64,000 bases of DNA, taken from an uncultured Lutibacter sp. GTDB taxonomy: Bacteria > Bacteroidota > Bacteroidia > Flavobacteriales > Flavobacteriaceae. A model generated the notes under the pieces. The model was not told where the DNA came from. It ran no database searches and saw only the letters and a program-made list of their open reading frames with translations. Positions 26,230 through 35,700 of this stretch are shown piece by piece; the first letter of the stretch is position 1, and each line of letters starts with the position of its first letter. The stretch covers positions 124,001 to 188,000 of the forward strand of contig NZ_CANLRG010000002.1 of assembly GCF_947493565.1 (NCBI RefSeq), read 5' to 3'. The translations under genes were made by a program, and so were the position numbers.

Positions 26230-27501
26230 TTACAAGTCAAACCCAATATCTTTTCTAAAATTCATTTTATCAAAACATATTTTATCAATATTTTGATATG
26301 ATTTTTTTAACGCTTCTTTAAAATCATTTCCATAAGAAGTAATAGCAATTACTCTACCTCCGTTGGTAATTACCGCTTCATTTTTAGTTGTAGTTCCTGC
26401 ATGAAAGGCAATAGAATTTTCTATGGTTTCTAAACCAAAAATTTGTTTCTCTTTTTCATAAGTCTCAGGATATCCACCAGAAACTAACATTACCGTACAA
26501 GCACTTTCTTCCTTAAATTCAATTTTTTTGGTATGTAACTCATTATTCCCAGCAGCAATTAACAGCTCTAAAAAATCACTTTTAACCCGTGGAATTACCA
26601 CCTCGGTTTCTGGATCACCCATTCTACAATTGTACTCAATTACTTTTGGCTCATTTCCAACTTTTATAATTCCAAAGAAAATAAATCCTTTATAAGGTAT
26701 CTTATCCTTTTGTAAACCTTCAATTGTTGGTTTTATAACTTTGTTTTCAATTTTACCCATAAACTCTTCGTTGGCAAATGGCACTGGAGAAACTGCACCC
26801 ATTCCACCTGTATTTAAACCAACATCCCCTTCACCAATACGTTTGTAATCCTTGGCGTTTGGCAAGTTCACATAACTTTTTCCATCTGTTAATACGAAAC
26901 AGCTTAGTTCAATTCCGTCCAAAAATTCTTCAATAACAACTTTATTGCTTGCTGCACCAAATTTTTGATGGGTTAGCATTTCTTTCAATTCATTTTTGGC
27001 TTCTTCTAAATCATTTAAAATTAGCACTCCTTTTCCAGCTGCTAATCCATCAGCTTTTAACACATACGGAGCATTTAATGTTTCTAAAAACTGATACCCT
27101 TCTTCTAAATTTTGTTGTGTAAAACTTTTATATGCTGCTGTTGGAATGTTATGACGGAACATGAATTCTTTTGCAAACTCTTTACTTCCCTCTAATTGGG
27201 CGGCGTATTTTTGAGGCCCAATTATTGCTACATCTTTAAGTTGATTATCATTTAAAAAGAAATCATGAATTCCTTTTACTAAAGGGTCTTCAGGACCAAC
27301 CACAACCAATTGAATAGCGTTTTCTAAAACTTCCTTTTTAACAGCTTCAAAATCTGTAGGGCTTATAGCTATGTTTGTACCTACCTGTTGTGTTCCAGCA
27401 TTACCAGGAGCTATAAATAAATTACTTAATATATTGCTCTGTGCAATTTTCCAAGCCAATGCGTGTTCTCTTCCTCCTGATCCTAAAATTAATACATTCA
27501 T
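26230..27501 (-). CDS. purD: Phosphoribosylamine--glycine ligase
   Basis: This 423-residue ATP-grasp enzyme shows LILGSGGREHALAWK at the N-terminus, VVGPEDPLVKGI, the ATP-grasp segment YVLKADGLAAGKGVLI, NTGGMGAVSP and IEYNCRMGDPETEVV. It joins phosphoribosylamine and glycine in step two of purine synthesis. It lies downstream of the DUF6909-like gene (55-base gap) and immediately upstream of the glycosyltransferase, whose frame continues directly past the purD stop. Full length and intact. Confidence 0.96.
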   Translation of the reverse strand: MNVLILGSGGREHALAWKIAQSNILSNLFIAPGNAGTQQVGTNIAISPTDFEAVKKEVLENAIQLVVVGPEDPLVKGIHDFFLNDNQLKDVAIIGPQKYAAQLEGSKEFAKEFMFRHNIPTAAYKSFTQQNLEEGYQFLETLNAPYVLKADGLAAGKGVLILNDLEEAKNELKEMLTHQKFGAASNKVVIEEFLDGIELSCFVLTDGKSYVNLPNAKDYKRIGEGDVGLNTGGMGAVSPVPFANEEFMGKIENKVIKPTIEGLQKDKIPYKGFIFFGIIKVGNEPKVIEYNCRMGDPETEVVIPRVKSDFLELLIAAGNNELHTKKIEFKEESACTVMLVSGGYPETYEKEKQIFGLETIENSIAFHAGTTTKNEAVITNGGRVIAITSYGNDFKEALKKSYQNIDKICFDKMNFRKDIGFDL

Positions 27502-27556
27502 AAATAAAGTTCCTTATTCTTAAATTTTTAAAAAGTTGATTTTGTTTTTTATTTTG

Positions 27557-29245
27557 TTAAAAAATTTGTTCTAATATTTTTTGAGTAATTACGTAAGTTG
27601 GTAAAACCCCTGTAGTGCCTAAACCTCCTGAAGCTAGTGTACTACCTGTTTCTAAAGGATTATCTGAAGCATAGTACGCATAACGTACTTTAACTTTACT
27701 GGAGATATTTCCTCTAATTTTTGAAGCGGCCTGTATTGCTTTTTGATAATGTGCTCCTTCCATTTCAAGGCCTGTTACTTTCCAAGTAGATTCGAAAAAG
27801 AATTTTAAAATATCTTTGTTTTGAAGAGAAGTTCCTAAAACCGTAACCATAGCTCCTGTATACACATCAACTCCACAACCCTCAAACTGCTTCTTTTTTA
27901 ATTGATTTTTAAATGGATAATTATCTGCTGTTCCTTCAAAAATATGTGATGAAGGAATCATTATATCACCTTTTCCACCTTCTAAAATACCCGCTTTCCC
28001 CATAATTGAAACCGACTCAACATTTAAATGCTGCTTTTTTCCTTTTTTACACTCGTATGGTTTAAGCAGTTCATCCATGGTTTCATATGCTTGCTCTCCA
28101 AACGCGTAATCCATTACAATAATTACAGGCTTTTCTTCATGTTCTAAACAATTTTTGTACACATATTGTGTTTTTGAAATATCAATTTTTTCAGTATCAA
28201 TTATTTGAACATTGATATTGGTACCTGAAGTATCTTTAACATAAGTTAATCCATTTTTTGAAGCATACTCAATAACTTGATTTCTTAAATCTTCATTTTC
28301 ACCATCACTTAATAACTCAAATAATGAAATAAGATTATTGTCTTTAACTTGCTTTGGCAAAACTATTGGAGCATAAATTGAATTCATTACACTATGCATA
28401 TTAGCACTTATAATATGAATTGGGCGTTTTAAAAGATTGTGGTCATTTAATACTTTTTTAATATTGTTTGCCCAAATTTCACCATAAATATGATGCCCTA
28501 TTCGTTCACGTAAAACTGGACTAAAAGAAATGGCTCTTTTTAAATTGTGTATTCGTTCATTTATTGCTAAACACCCTAACCAATATATAATTTGAAAAAA
28601 CCTGTCAGCATTATTTTTTTGAGCTAAAATTTTATGAACATTTTGAACTTCTTCAAAAGTTCGTCCTAAAATACTTGCTAAATGAGCCAGCATAATATCT
28701 TGCTCATCTTTGGTTAATTTTTTATTATGTAGTACAACTTCCTGAAGTTTGTTCCATTCTCTTATGGTATTTCCATCATCATTAATAAGTACTTTTGATG
28801 CTATTTTATGCGATTCTACAAATAAAAATGTTAAATGTGTTAAAATATCATAGATTTCTGATCTTCCTCTAGTAACCTCAATATTCATTTGATCTTTATC
28901 TATTCTAAAACAATTTCTTCGTCTTTTAGGAGGAATTATAGGTTCAAAATGAGAATTTGAATATCCTTCATCGGCAGTTAAATTAATAAATTGACATTCT
29001 TCAATTCCAATTGGAAGGCGTTCAATTACATAAATTAACCCATTTAATTCTACTTTTTCTTCTGCAATAGACCCATAAATTTCTGGGCGTAACAATAATA
29101 AAGATTCACGCAAAGCATCACCCGAAATACCCATTGGTTTATAAAAACCACGGGTAAATAAATGACGCATAGTAATGTACAAACGCTCTATGGCATTTGA
29201 TGATTCTTGTGCTCTAGTTCTTCCTTTAATTTCTGCTTGTAACAT
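27557..29245 (-). CDS. DUF6909-like protein with nucleoside phosphorylase-like C-terminus
   Basis: This 562-residue cytoplasmic protein without signal peptide has a helical N-terminal half (IERLYITMRHLFTRGFY, REWNKLQEVVLHNKKLTKDE) and a C-terminal alpha/beta half. The segment KVTGLEMEGAHYQKAI resembles the substrate-binding MEGA loop of purine nucleoside phosphorylases and MTA/SAH nucleosidases, and MGKAGILEGGKGDIMIPSSH resembles their phosphate/ribose-binding loops. I recall the family as DUF6909, but that name is from memory. Position directly before purD hints at nucleotide metabolism; this is inference. It has its own -7 box. Confidence 0.6.
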   Translation of the reverse strand: MLQAEIKGRTRAQESSNAIERLYITMRHLFTRGFYKPMGISGDALRESLLLLRPEIYGSIAEEKVELNGLIYVIERLPIGIEECQFINLTADEGYSNSHFEPIIPPKRRRNCFRIDKDQMNIEVTRGRSEIYDILTHLTFLFVESHKIASKVLINDDGNTIREWNKLQEVVLHNKKLTKDEQDIMLAHLASILGRTFEEVQNVHKILAQKNNADRFFQIIYWLGCLAINERIHNLKRAISFSPVLRERIGHHIYGEIWANNIKKVLNDHNLLKRPIHIISANMHSVMNSIYAPIVLPKQVKDNNLISLFELLSDGENEDLRNQVIEYASKNGLTYVKDTSGTNINVQIIDTEKIDISKTQYVYKNCLEHEEKPVIIVMDYAFGEQAYETMDELLKPYECKKGKKQHLNVESVSIMGKAGILEGGKGDIMIPSSHIFEGTADNYPFKNQLKKKQFEGCGVDVYTGAMVTVLGTSLQNKDILKFFFESTWKVTGLEMEGAHYQKAIQAASKIRGNISSKVKVRYAYYASDNPLETGSTLASGGLGTTGVLPTYVITQKILEQIF

Positions 29246-29262
29246 ATATTGTTTTTGGATTG

Positions 29263-29270
29263 CAAAGATA
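29263..29270 (-). promoter_or_regulatory. -7 box TATCTTTG of the DUF6909-like gene / purD transcript
   Basis: This exact minus-strand TAnnTTTG match followed by GC lies 17 bases before the ATG at 29245. It is in the 73-base gap after the S41 protease gene and probably also drives purD. Confidence 0.58.
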
Positions 29271-29318
29271 CAACATCTCTGATTATTTATTATTTATATT
29301 AAAAACAATGATTTTCAA

Positions 29319-30953
29319 TTAATTAAGTATTGAATTGTATTGCTGATCATTAGTTAAAATTGAAACTGCTTTTAAAATTGTTTTATCAAAAACTACTTTT
29401 TGTTGATAAACGCCTTTTATATAATAATAACGTTTTACCAATTCTTCAGTTAATTTATAGCGTATTTCTTCTTTGTTTTTATCTAATTCAATTATTTTTT
29501 CTTCTTGTATTTTAGTTAACAAAGCTTGGTAAGTTTTAGTTAAATTAGCATCCAAATTTTCTTCTTTTGCTTTTTCTAAAGCTTTTTTTAATTGAATTTC
29601 AGTAGCCGTTTCAAAATCTTGGTGATGTGTGCTTAAATAATCTTTAAAAGCTTTATAATCTGATTCTTTCAACTGAAATTCAGCCGCATTTAAAATGGTT
29701 GGATGTTTATAAAAATATTGAGTTGCATAATTAAAAAATGCATCGGAATTAAATAGAATTTCTGTGATTTCTGTAGTTGTAGGTTTTTCTATTTTTACAT
29801 CAGGTAAAATTCCACCTCCTCCATAAACAGTTCTTCTTTTTTCAGTTTTATAAGCTTCTCTTCCAGCATCTGAAAATTTCGGAATAGTACCATCTTCTTT
29901 TCTATTGGTATAATCCAACTCCTGTATACACCTACCACTTGGTGTATAATATTTTGAAATGGTAATTTTCATTTGTGTACCATACGATAATTCTCTATAA
30001 CGTTGCACCAAACCTTTTCCAAAAGAACGTTCACCTATTACAACCGCTCTATCATAATCTTGTAAAGAACCAGCCAAAATTTCTGACGCTGACGCTGACC
30101 GATTATTTACTAAAATTGAAATTGGAATTTCTAAATCTATAGGTTCTTGCCTAGTTTTAAAAGTTTCACTCCACTTTTCTATTTTTGCTTTGGTGGTAAC
30201 TACAATTTTATCTTTTGGAATGAAAAAATTAGCAATTTCAACAGCTTCATTAAGCAGTCCTCCAGGGTTATTTCTAACATCAATTATTAGTTTTTTCATT
30301 CCTTGATCTTTTAAATCTTCAAATGCATTTTTTACTTCTTCTGAAGCCTTTTCGTTAAAGGTTATAAATGAAATATAACCAACTTCAGAAGTTAACATGG
30401 TATAATAGGGAACTGGATTTACTTCTATCTTTTTTCTGGTCACTTCAATTTCTGAAATTTTATTTTGACGTTCTATTTGAAGCTTCACCTTAGTGTTTGG
30501 AAGTCCATTTAATAATTCTGAAGCTCCTTTTTCGTCAAAATCTTTAATTTCTAAATTTTCAATTTTAAGAATTTGATCTCCTGGTTTTAATCCAGCCTTT
30601 TCGGCAGGGGAATTTTTTAATACTTCTCTAATAGTAAGAGTTTTGTTTTTAAATTTAGAAGTCGCTCCAATACCTCCATATTCACCTGTTGCAGCAATTC
30701 TTGCAGCTTCAACACCTTGTTCATCATAATAACGGGTATATGGATCCAAATTTTCGAGCATATGATTTACCGCATTATTAGTAAGTTTTGCAGGATTTAC
30801 TTCATCAATATAATACATATTTAATTCCTTAAATAAGGTAGTATAAATATCTATTTGTTTGGCAACCTCAAAAAAATCAGACTGAAAACCAGCAGAAATT
30901 GCTATGGTTAGGGTTAAAAAAATTTCTATCACCCATTTTTTAAACTTGTTCAT
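29319..30953 (-). CDS. C-terminal processing peptidase, S41 family
   Basis: This 544-residue protein has an N-terminal signal/anchor helix (about 6-25), a PDZ domain (about 80-165, IREVLKNSPAEKAGLKPGDQ) and an S41 catalytic domain. The nucleophile Ser is in NRSASASEILAGSLQDYDRA and the general-base Lys in GERSFGKGLVQRY. A helical C-terminal extension of about 150 residues follows. It degrades or trims periplasmic proteins from their C-termini. It overlaps the end of rnpA by 14 bases, so the two are co-transcribed, a common Bacteroidetes arrangement. Confidence 0.92.
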   Translation of the reverse strand: MNKFKKWVIEIFLTLTIAISAGFQSDFFEVAKQIDIYTTLFKELNMYYIDEVNPAKLTNNAVNHMLENLDPYTRYYDEQGVEAARIAATGEYGGIGATSKFKNKTLTIREVLKNSPAEKAGLKPGDQILKIENLEIKDFDEKGASELLNGLPNTKVKLQIERQNKISEIEVTRKKIEVNPVPYYTMLTSEVGYISFITFNEKASEEVKNAFEDLKDQGMKKLIIDVRNNPGGLLNEAVEIANFFIPKDKIVVTTKAKIEKWSETFKTRQEPIDLEIPISILVNNRSASASEILAGSLQDYDRAVVIGERSFGKGLVQRYRELSYGTQMKITISKYYTPSGRCIQELDYTNRKEDGTIPKFSDAGREAYKTEKRRTVYGGGGILPDVKIEKPTTTEITEILFNSDAFFNYATQYFYKHPTILNAAEFQLKESDYKAFKDYLSTHHQDFETATEIQLKKALEKAKEENLDANLTKTYQALLTKIQEEKIIELDKNKEEIRYKLTEELVKRYYYIKGVYQQKVVFDKTILKAVSILTNDQQYNSILN

Positions 30954-31326
30954 CTTCTTTAATTTTAGTTAAAAATTTAGCACAAACTTTTTTTAAAGCA
31001 GCTTCTAAATCTTCGTATTTTAATTCTTCTTTAGCCATATAAATAAACATAAAAATATATGGTTCTTTTAAATTAGCAGAAAAAAGATACTTGTTTTTTC
31101 TGTAAACTTCACGCATTAATCTTTTTATTCTATTTCTATTTACTGCTAATTTTATTAACCTTTTTGGAACTGAAAACCCAACTTTAATCGGAAACTCACC
31201 TGAATGATTTAATGAAAGATATTTGATTTGTATAGGATAAGACTTTACTCGTTGTCCTTCTTCAAAAAGTTGTTCAATTAACTTTCTGCTTTTTAATTTT
31301 TCTTCTTTTCCTAAAGTATATTTCAT
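30940..31326 (-). CDS. rnpA: Ribonuclease P protein component
   Basis: This 128-residue basic protein has the RNase P signature KLAVNRNRIKRLMREVYR at about residues 60-77 and the N-terminal TLGKEEKLKSRKLIEQLF. It binds RNase P RNA to mature tRNA 5' ends. Unlike in many bacteria it is not next to rpmH; it leads an S41 protease gene instead. The ATG at 31326 is supported by family length. Confidence 0.95.
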   Translation of the reverse strand: MKYTLGKEEKLKSRKLIEQLFEEGQRVKSYPIQIKYLSLNHSGEFPIKVGFSVPKRLIKLAVNRNRIKRLMREVYRKNKYLFSANLKEPYIFMFIYMAKEELKYEDLEAALKKVCAKFLTKIKEDEQV

Positions 31327-31458
31327 ACTATTTTTTTGAATGTTGAGCCTCCAAATAAATTTAGAGTTTAAATTTTCAAGATATATGTCTTAAAAAATTT
31401 CTGTTTTTACACACATAATTAAGTATCACAAATGTAAACAATAAAAGATTTTAATTGC

Positions 31459-31466
31459 TAAATTTG
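31459..31466 (+). promoter_or_regulatory. -7 box TAAATTTG of glutaryl-CoA dehydrogenase
   Basis: This exact TAnnTTTG match lies 22 bases before the ATG at 31489. The gene is divergent from rnpA and ends in its own terminator, so this is a single-gene transcript. Confidence 0.55.
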
Positions 31467-31488
31467 TGATTGAACAAAAAAACAAACA

Positions 31489-32667
31489 ATGTCACAAGAT
31501 TTATTTCAAGCACCAGATTATTATCAATTAGATGAATTATTATCTGAAGAACATATTTTAGTTAGAGATGCTGCAAGAGAATGGGTAAAAAGAGAGGTTT
31601 CTCCAATTATTGAAGATGCTGCTCAACAAGCTAAGTTTCCAACATCAATAATTTCAGGATTGGCTGAAATAGGTGCTTTTGGACCTTATATACCTGAGGA
31701 GTATGGTGGTGCTGGATTAGATCAAATTTCTTACGGATTAATTATGCAAGAAATTGAAAGAGGTGATAGTGGGGTACGTTCCACAGCATCTGTACAATCT
31801 TCTTTAGTAATGTATCCTATTTGGAAATATGGAAATGAAGAACAAAAACAAAAATATTTACCAAAACTAGCTAGTGGAGAATATTTAGGTTGCTTTGGTT
31901 TAACAGAACCTGATCATGGATCTAATCCTGGTGGCATGGTTACCAATATTAAAGATATGGGAGACCATTATTTATTAAATGGTGCTAAAATGTGGATTTC
32001 AAATGCTCCTTTTGCAGATATTGCTGTAGTGTGGGCTAAAAACGAAGAAGGCCGTATAAAAGGGCTTATTGTTGAACGTGGAATGGAAGGGTTTACAACT
32101 CCTGAAACACATAATAAATGGAGTTTAAGGGCTTCCGCTACTGGAGAGTTGATTTTTGATAATGTAAAAATTCCAAAAGAAAATATTTTACCTAATAAAG
32201 ATGGTTTAGGAGCTCCTTTAGGATGTTTAGATTCTGCTCGCTATGGAATTGCTTGGGGAGCAATTGGTGCTGCTATGGACTGCTATGATACTGCTTTACG
32301 TTATGCTAAAGAACGTATTCAATTCGATAAACCTATTGCTGCCACCCAATTACAACAAAAGAAATTAGCCGAAATGATTACTGAAATTACCAAAGCCCAA
32401 TTATTAACTTGGCGACTTGGTACACTTAGAAATGATGGCAAAGCAACTTCTGCTCAAATTTCAATGGCCAAACGAAATAATGTGGAAATGGCTTTAACTA
32501 TTGCAAGAGAAGCTAGACAAGTTTTAGGTGCTATGGGAATTACTGGAGAATACTCTATTATGCGTCATATGATGAATTTAGAAAGCGTTATTACTTATGA
32601 AGGAACGCATGACATCCACTTACTTATAACTGGATTGGACATTACAGGCTTACCTGCATTTAAATAA
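31489..32667 (+). CDS. gcdH: Glutaryl-CoA dehydrogenase-type acyl-CoA dehydrogenase
   Basis: This 392-residue FAD enzyme follows the glutaryl-CoA dehydrogenase pattern throughout: RGDSGVRSTASVQSSLVM, CFGLTEPDHGSNPGGM, SLRASATGELIFD, ARYGIAWGAIGAAMDC and the catalytic Glu in SVITYEGTHDIH. It oxidatively decarboxylates glutaryl-CoA to crotonyl-CoA in lysine/tryptophan breakdown and passes electrons to ETF. No other lysine-degradation gene is nearby. The GcdH assignment over other acyl-CoA dehydrogenases rests on these blocks. Confidence 0.88.
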   Translation: MSQDLFQAPDYYQLDELLSEEHILVRDAAREWVKREVSPIIEDAAQQAKFPTSIISGLAEIGAFGPYIPEEYGGAGLDQISYGLIMQEIERGDSGVRSTASVQSSLVMYPIWKYGNEEQKQKYLPKLASGEYLGCFGLTEPDHGSNPGGMVTNIKDMGDHYLLNGAKMWISNAPFADIAVVWAKNEEGRIKGLIVERGMEGFTTPETHNKWSLRASATGELIFDNVKIPKENILPNKDGLGAPLGCLDSARYGIAWGAIGAAMDCYDTALRYAKERIQFDKPIAATQLQQKKLAEMITEITKAQLLTWRLGTLRNDGKATSAQISMAKRNNVEMALTIAREARQVLGAMGITGEYSIMRHMMNLESVITYEGTHDIHLLITGLDITGLPAFK

Positions 32668-32694
32668 AATTTATAAAGAAATTCAATTCTCCAT

Positions 32695-32724
32695 AAAAAA
32701 GACTTCCTATAGGAAGTCTTTTTT
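32695..32724. terminator. Bidirectional terminator between gcdH and the T9SS cargo gene
   Basis: This is a perfect inverted repeat, six A then GACTTCC, central TATA, GGAAGTC and six T. It works for the plus-strand gene ending at 32667 and the minus-strand gene ending at 32745. Confidence 0.85.
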
Positions 32725-32744
32725 ATTTATATATATTCTAAAAA

Positions 32745-35700
32745 TTATTGTATAACAATCTTTTTAACAATGTTTCCATTTGAGGTATATACCTTTACAA
32801 TATAGGCTCCTGAGCTTACATTTACAGGAAATGAGTTATTTCTTCCATTAAAATTCTTATTCCAAGTATTCACTATTTGCCCTAAATAGTTATATAATGA
32901 AACTCTTTGAATTTCAGTATCTAAAATTTTATTGATTTGTAATTCACTAGTAGAATTATTCATAAAAACAAGAACTCCTTCATTTACACTAATTTCTTGA
33001 ATGGTTTTTAATCTTGGTTGAAACGCCACTACAAATCTATCTTTATAAACTCCTTCCGCCAATTCAATTTCAAAATTATTTTGAGTAATATTAAAGGTTT
33101 CTCCTGAATTTAAATCCTTTATATACACCTTAAAATCATCAGGGGTATTCTCTAAAGCGTCTACACCTATTTTTACCATTCCTCCGTTAGATTTAATTCC
33201 TAATGGTATTTCTGTTTCTGCGCTAATGGTATTGATTCCTTGAATCACAAACTTCTTATTATTTATTAACCAATACATATCATCATTAAACTCTTCATAA
33301 ATTGGTGCGTCGTACCCCCAATCAACTTCATTTGTAGTATTTTCATCAATAGTTAACAATAACTGCCTGTGTTGAATTTTAGTAGCTTCAAATCCTAATC
33401 TTATTTTTAATCGCTTATCTAAGTTCTCTTCTTTATTTACTTTTGAAGAAATTCCCCCTTTCATAAATATTGAATTTTTAGGATTTTCTTCTGTTACAAA
33501 GGCTCTTTGACTATTTTTAAATACAATGTTTCCGCCATCTGAATCTCCTTGTACAAAGAAACCTTGACCTACAGCAATAAATTGTTGTGGCTCTTTAGAA
33601 CCATTAGGTACACTTTGATTGTTTATAGGATGGGCTGTAGCTTTAACTCCTCCAAGTTTAGTCAAAGTAGCAAAACCGGCTTGATAATCTTTTAAATTAT
33701 GACTATCTCCTCCATAATGCTCCCAAAAATATAAAGTTCCATTATTCCCTAGTGATGCTGTATTATCGTCAATAAACTTATATGCATCAATTGCGGAAGG
33801 ATAAGGATTACCAATCAAATAATCGTTAGTTCCACTTACATGTAAACTAATGTCTCCATTATTTGGTTTTCCAACAAATACATAATTTTGTTCAGTTAAT
33901 ACTCCAGGGTTGGCAGTTCCTTTCATTAAAAATCCTTCTCCGGCTTTTAGTTGCCCACTACTTCCAATTTGTTCCCAGCTACTATAACTATCATGAGTTT
34001 TATTTTTATAAGCATAAATCCAATAGTTAGCTATTTGAATAGGCGTAGTTGTATTATCTCCATTATAACCTCCAACAAAATCTATATCTATAGGGTTCAT
34101 CTCATCTGTACCATCTTTTAAAACACTTGCAACAGCATATTTTTTTGGGGGAACATTAGAGATTACGGGAGAAGACCAATCATTGTACCTAAACTTATTA
34201 CCTACTCCTTGTTGATCGCGTTCCAAATATCCTGTACTATTAATTAAATCAAAATCACTATTGGTGGTTTGTATTAATTGAGATTCTCCATCTAAATCTA
34301 TGACTCCATTTATTAACAAATAATGTGAAATTTCTAACTTATTTGCTGTGTTTATTGATAATTCATCTTCAGAATTTATCAATCCTAATAATTTAATTGA
34401 TCTATTTCCTGAATTTATATGATCTCTAGTTTCTACAATATTCCAATCAATTTTTGTTTCTCCATCTAAACCAATTACATTAGGAATCATTAAATTACTT
34501 CCATTTTCCCAACTACTAGTATCGTCCCAATTTAAAGGTGTTGAAGCATTCGCATTTACGGAAACATATGGTAACGGAGCCGATTGATTTTTAACTACAT
34601 GTTTATTTTTTGAAAGGTATTTAATTCTTATAAAATTGTCATTATTTGAAACATCCTCTACCACTGTTCCATAAAATGAATTCATATTAAAATACGCTTG
34701 TAAACTAGCCCAACTTTTAGATTTAATATCATTTTTAGAGATACTTTGAGGAAATACTTTTCCATTTACTTTAGAAGAGAATTCTTCAATTTCCTGATTC
34801 ATTATATAACGAATTTCTTCTACTGTAAGAGATTCGCTCCATATTCTAACTTCATCTATAGAGCCCTTAAATGAATCAATGTTATTTTTGTCTGTATATA
34901 AAGCTCCAATAGAATATTTATTGTTTGTGACCAAAGGATTAGGTAAGCCTGAAACGCTTTTATCTAAAATACCATCAATATATAAATTAGCAATACCTCC
35001 ATTAAAAGTTAGTACTATATAATGCCATAAGTTATCAATTGCATTTATTGAAGTAATTTGTGTACTTCCATTCCAATCAATTTCAATAAAATTATTTGCA
35101 TTTACTTTAAAATTATAGCCATTCGCCCCTTTAGATATAAAACTTCCTGCCGCCCCATTACTTTTTATCCAAGCAGAAACTGTAAAATTACCCCCTAATT
35201 CTAGAGATTCGTCTCCTAATAAAAATTCATGTGTTGAAAAATCTATTTGACTTTTTTGTTCAACTTTTGTGGCTTTACCAAAAGTGAAATATTTTGTCGA
35301 GTCAAAATCGTACCAAGTTTCAAAATTTAACCCTTTTAATTCTAATGGTATTACATCAACAATATCATTTGCATTAAAGGTGTTATTGTCTGAAACTATT
35401 AACACGTATTTTTCATTAGAATTTAGACTAACATTATTTGTAAGAATAGATGAAGGTATGGAAACTTTAACTTCGGGAACATCATTTTGACTTTCAGTAA
35501 TTTTCCATTTTCTAGCTATTGGAATAAAAGTAGTAGCTGTTCCACTTAAATTAATTGTTCTAGATGATTGAGATGCTGTAGTAAATCCTCCATTATTATT
35601 TCCCCAAACCAAATAGTCTCTATCGGTATTAAAGCTTCCCAAATTTAAATTATTTGTTGTTGCAACTTCTCCTAAACCAATAGCTACAATGCCATTATTG

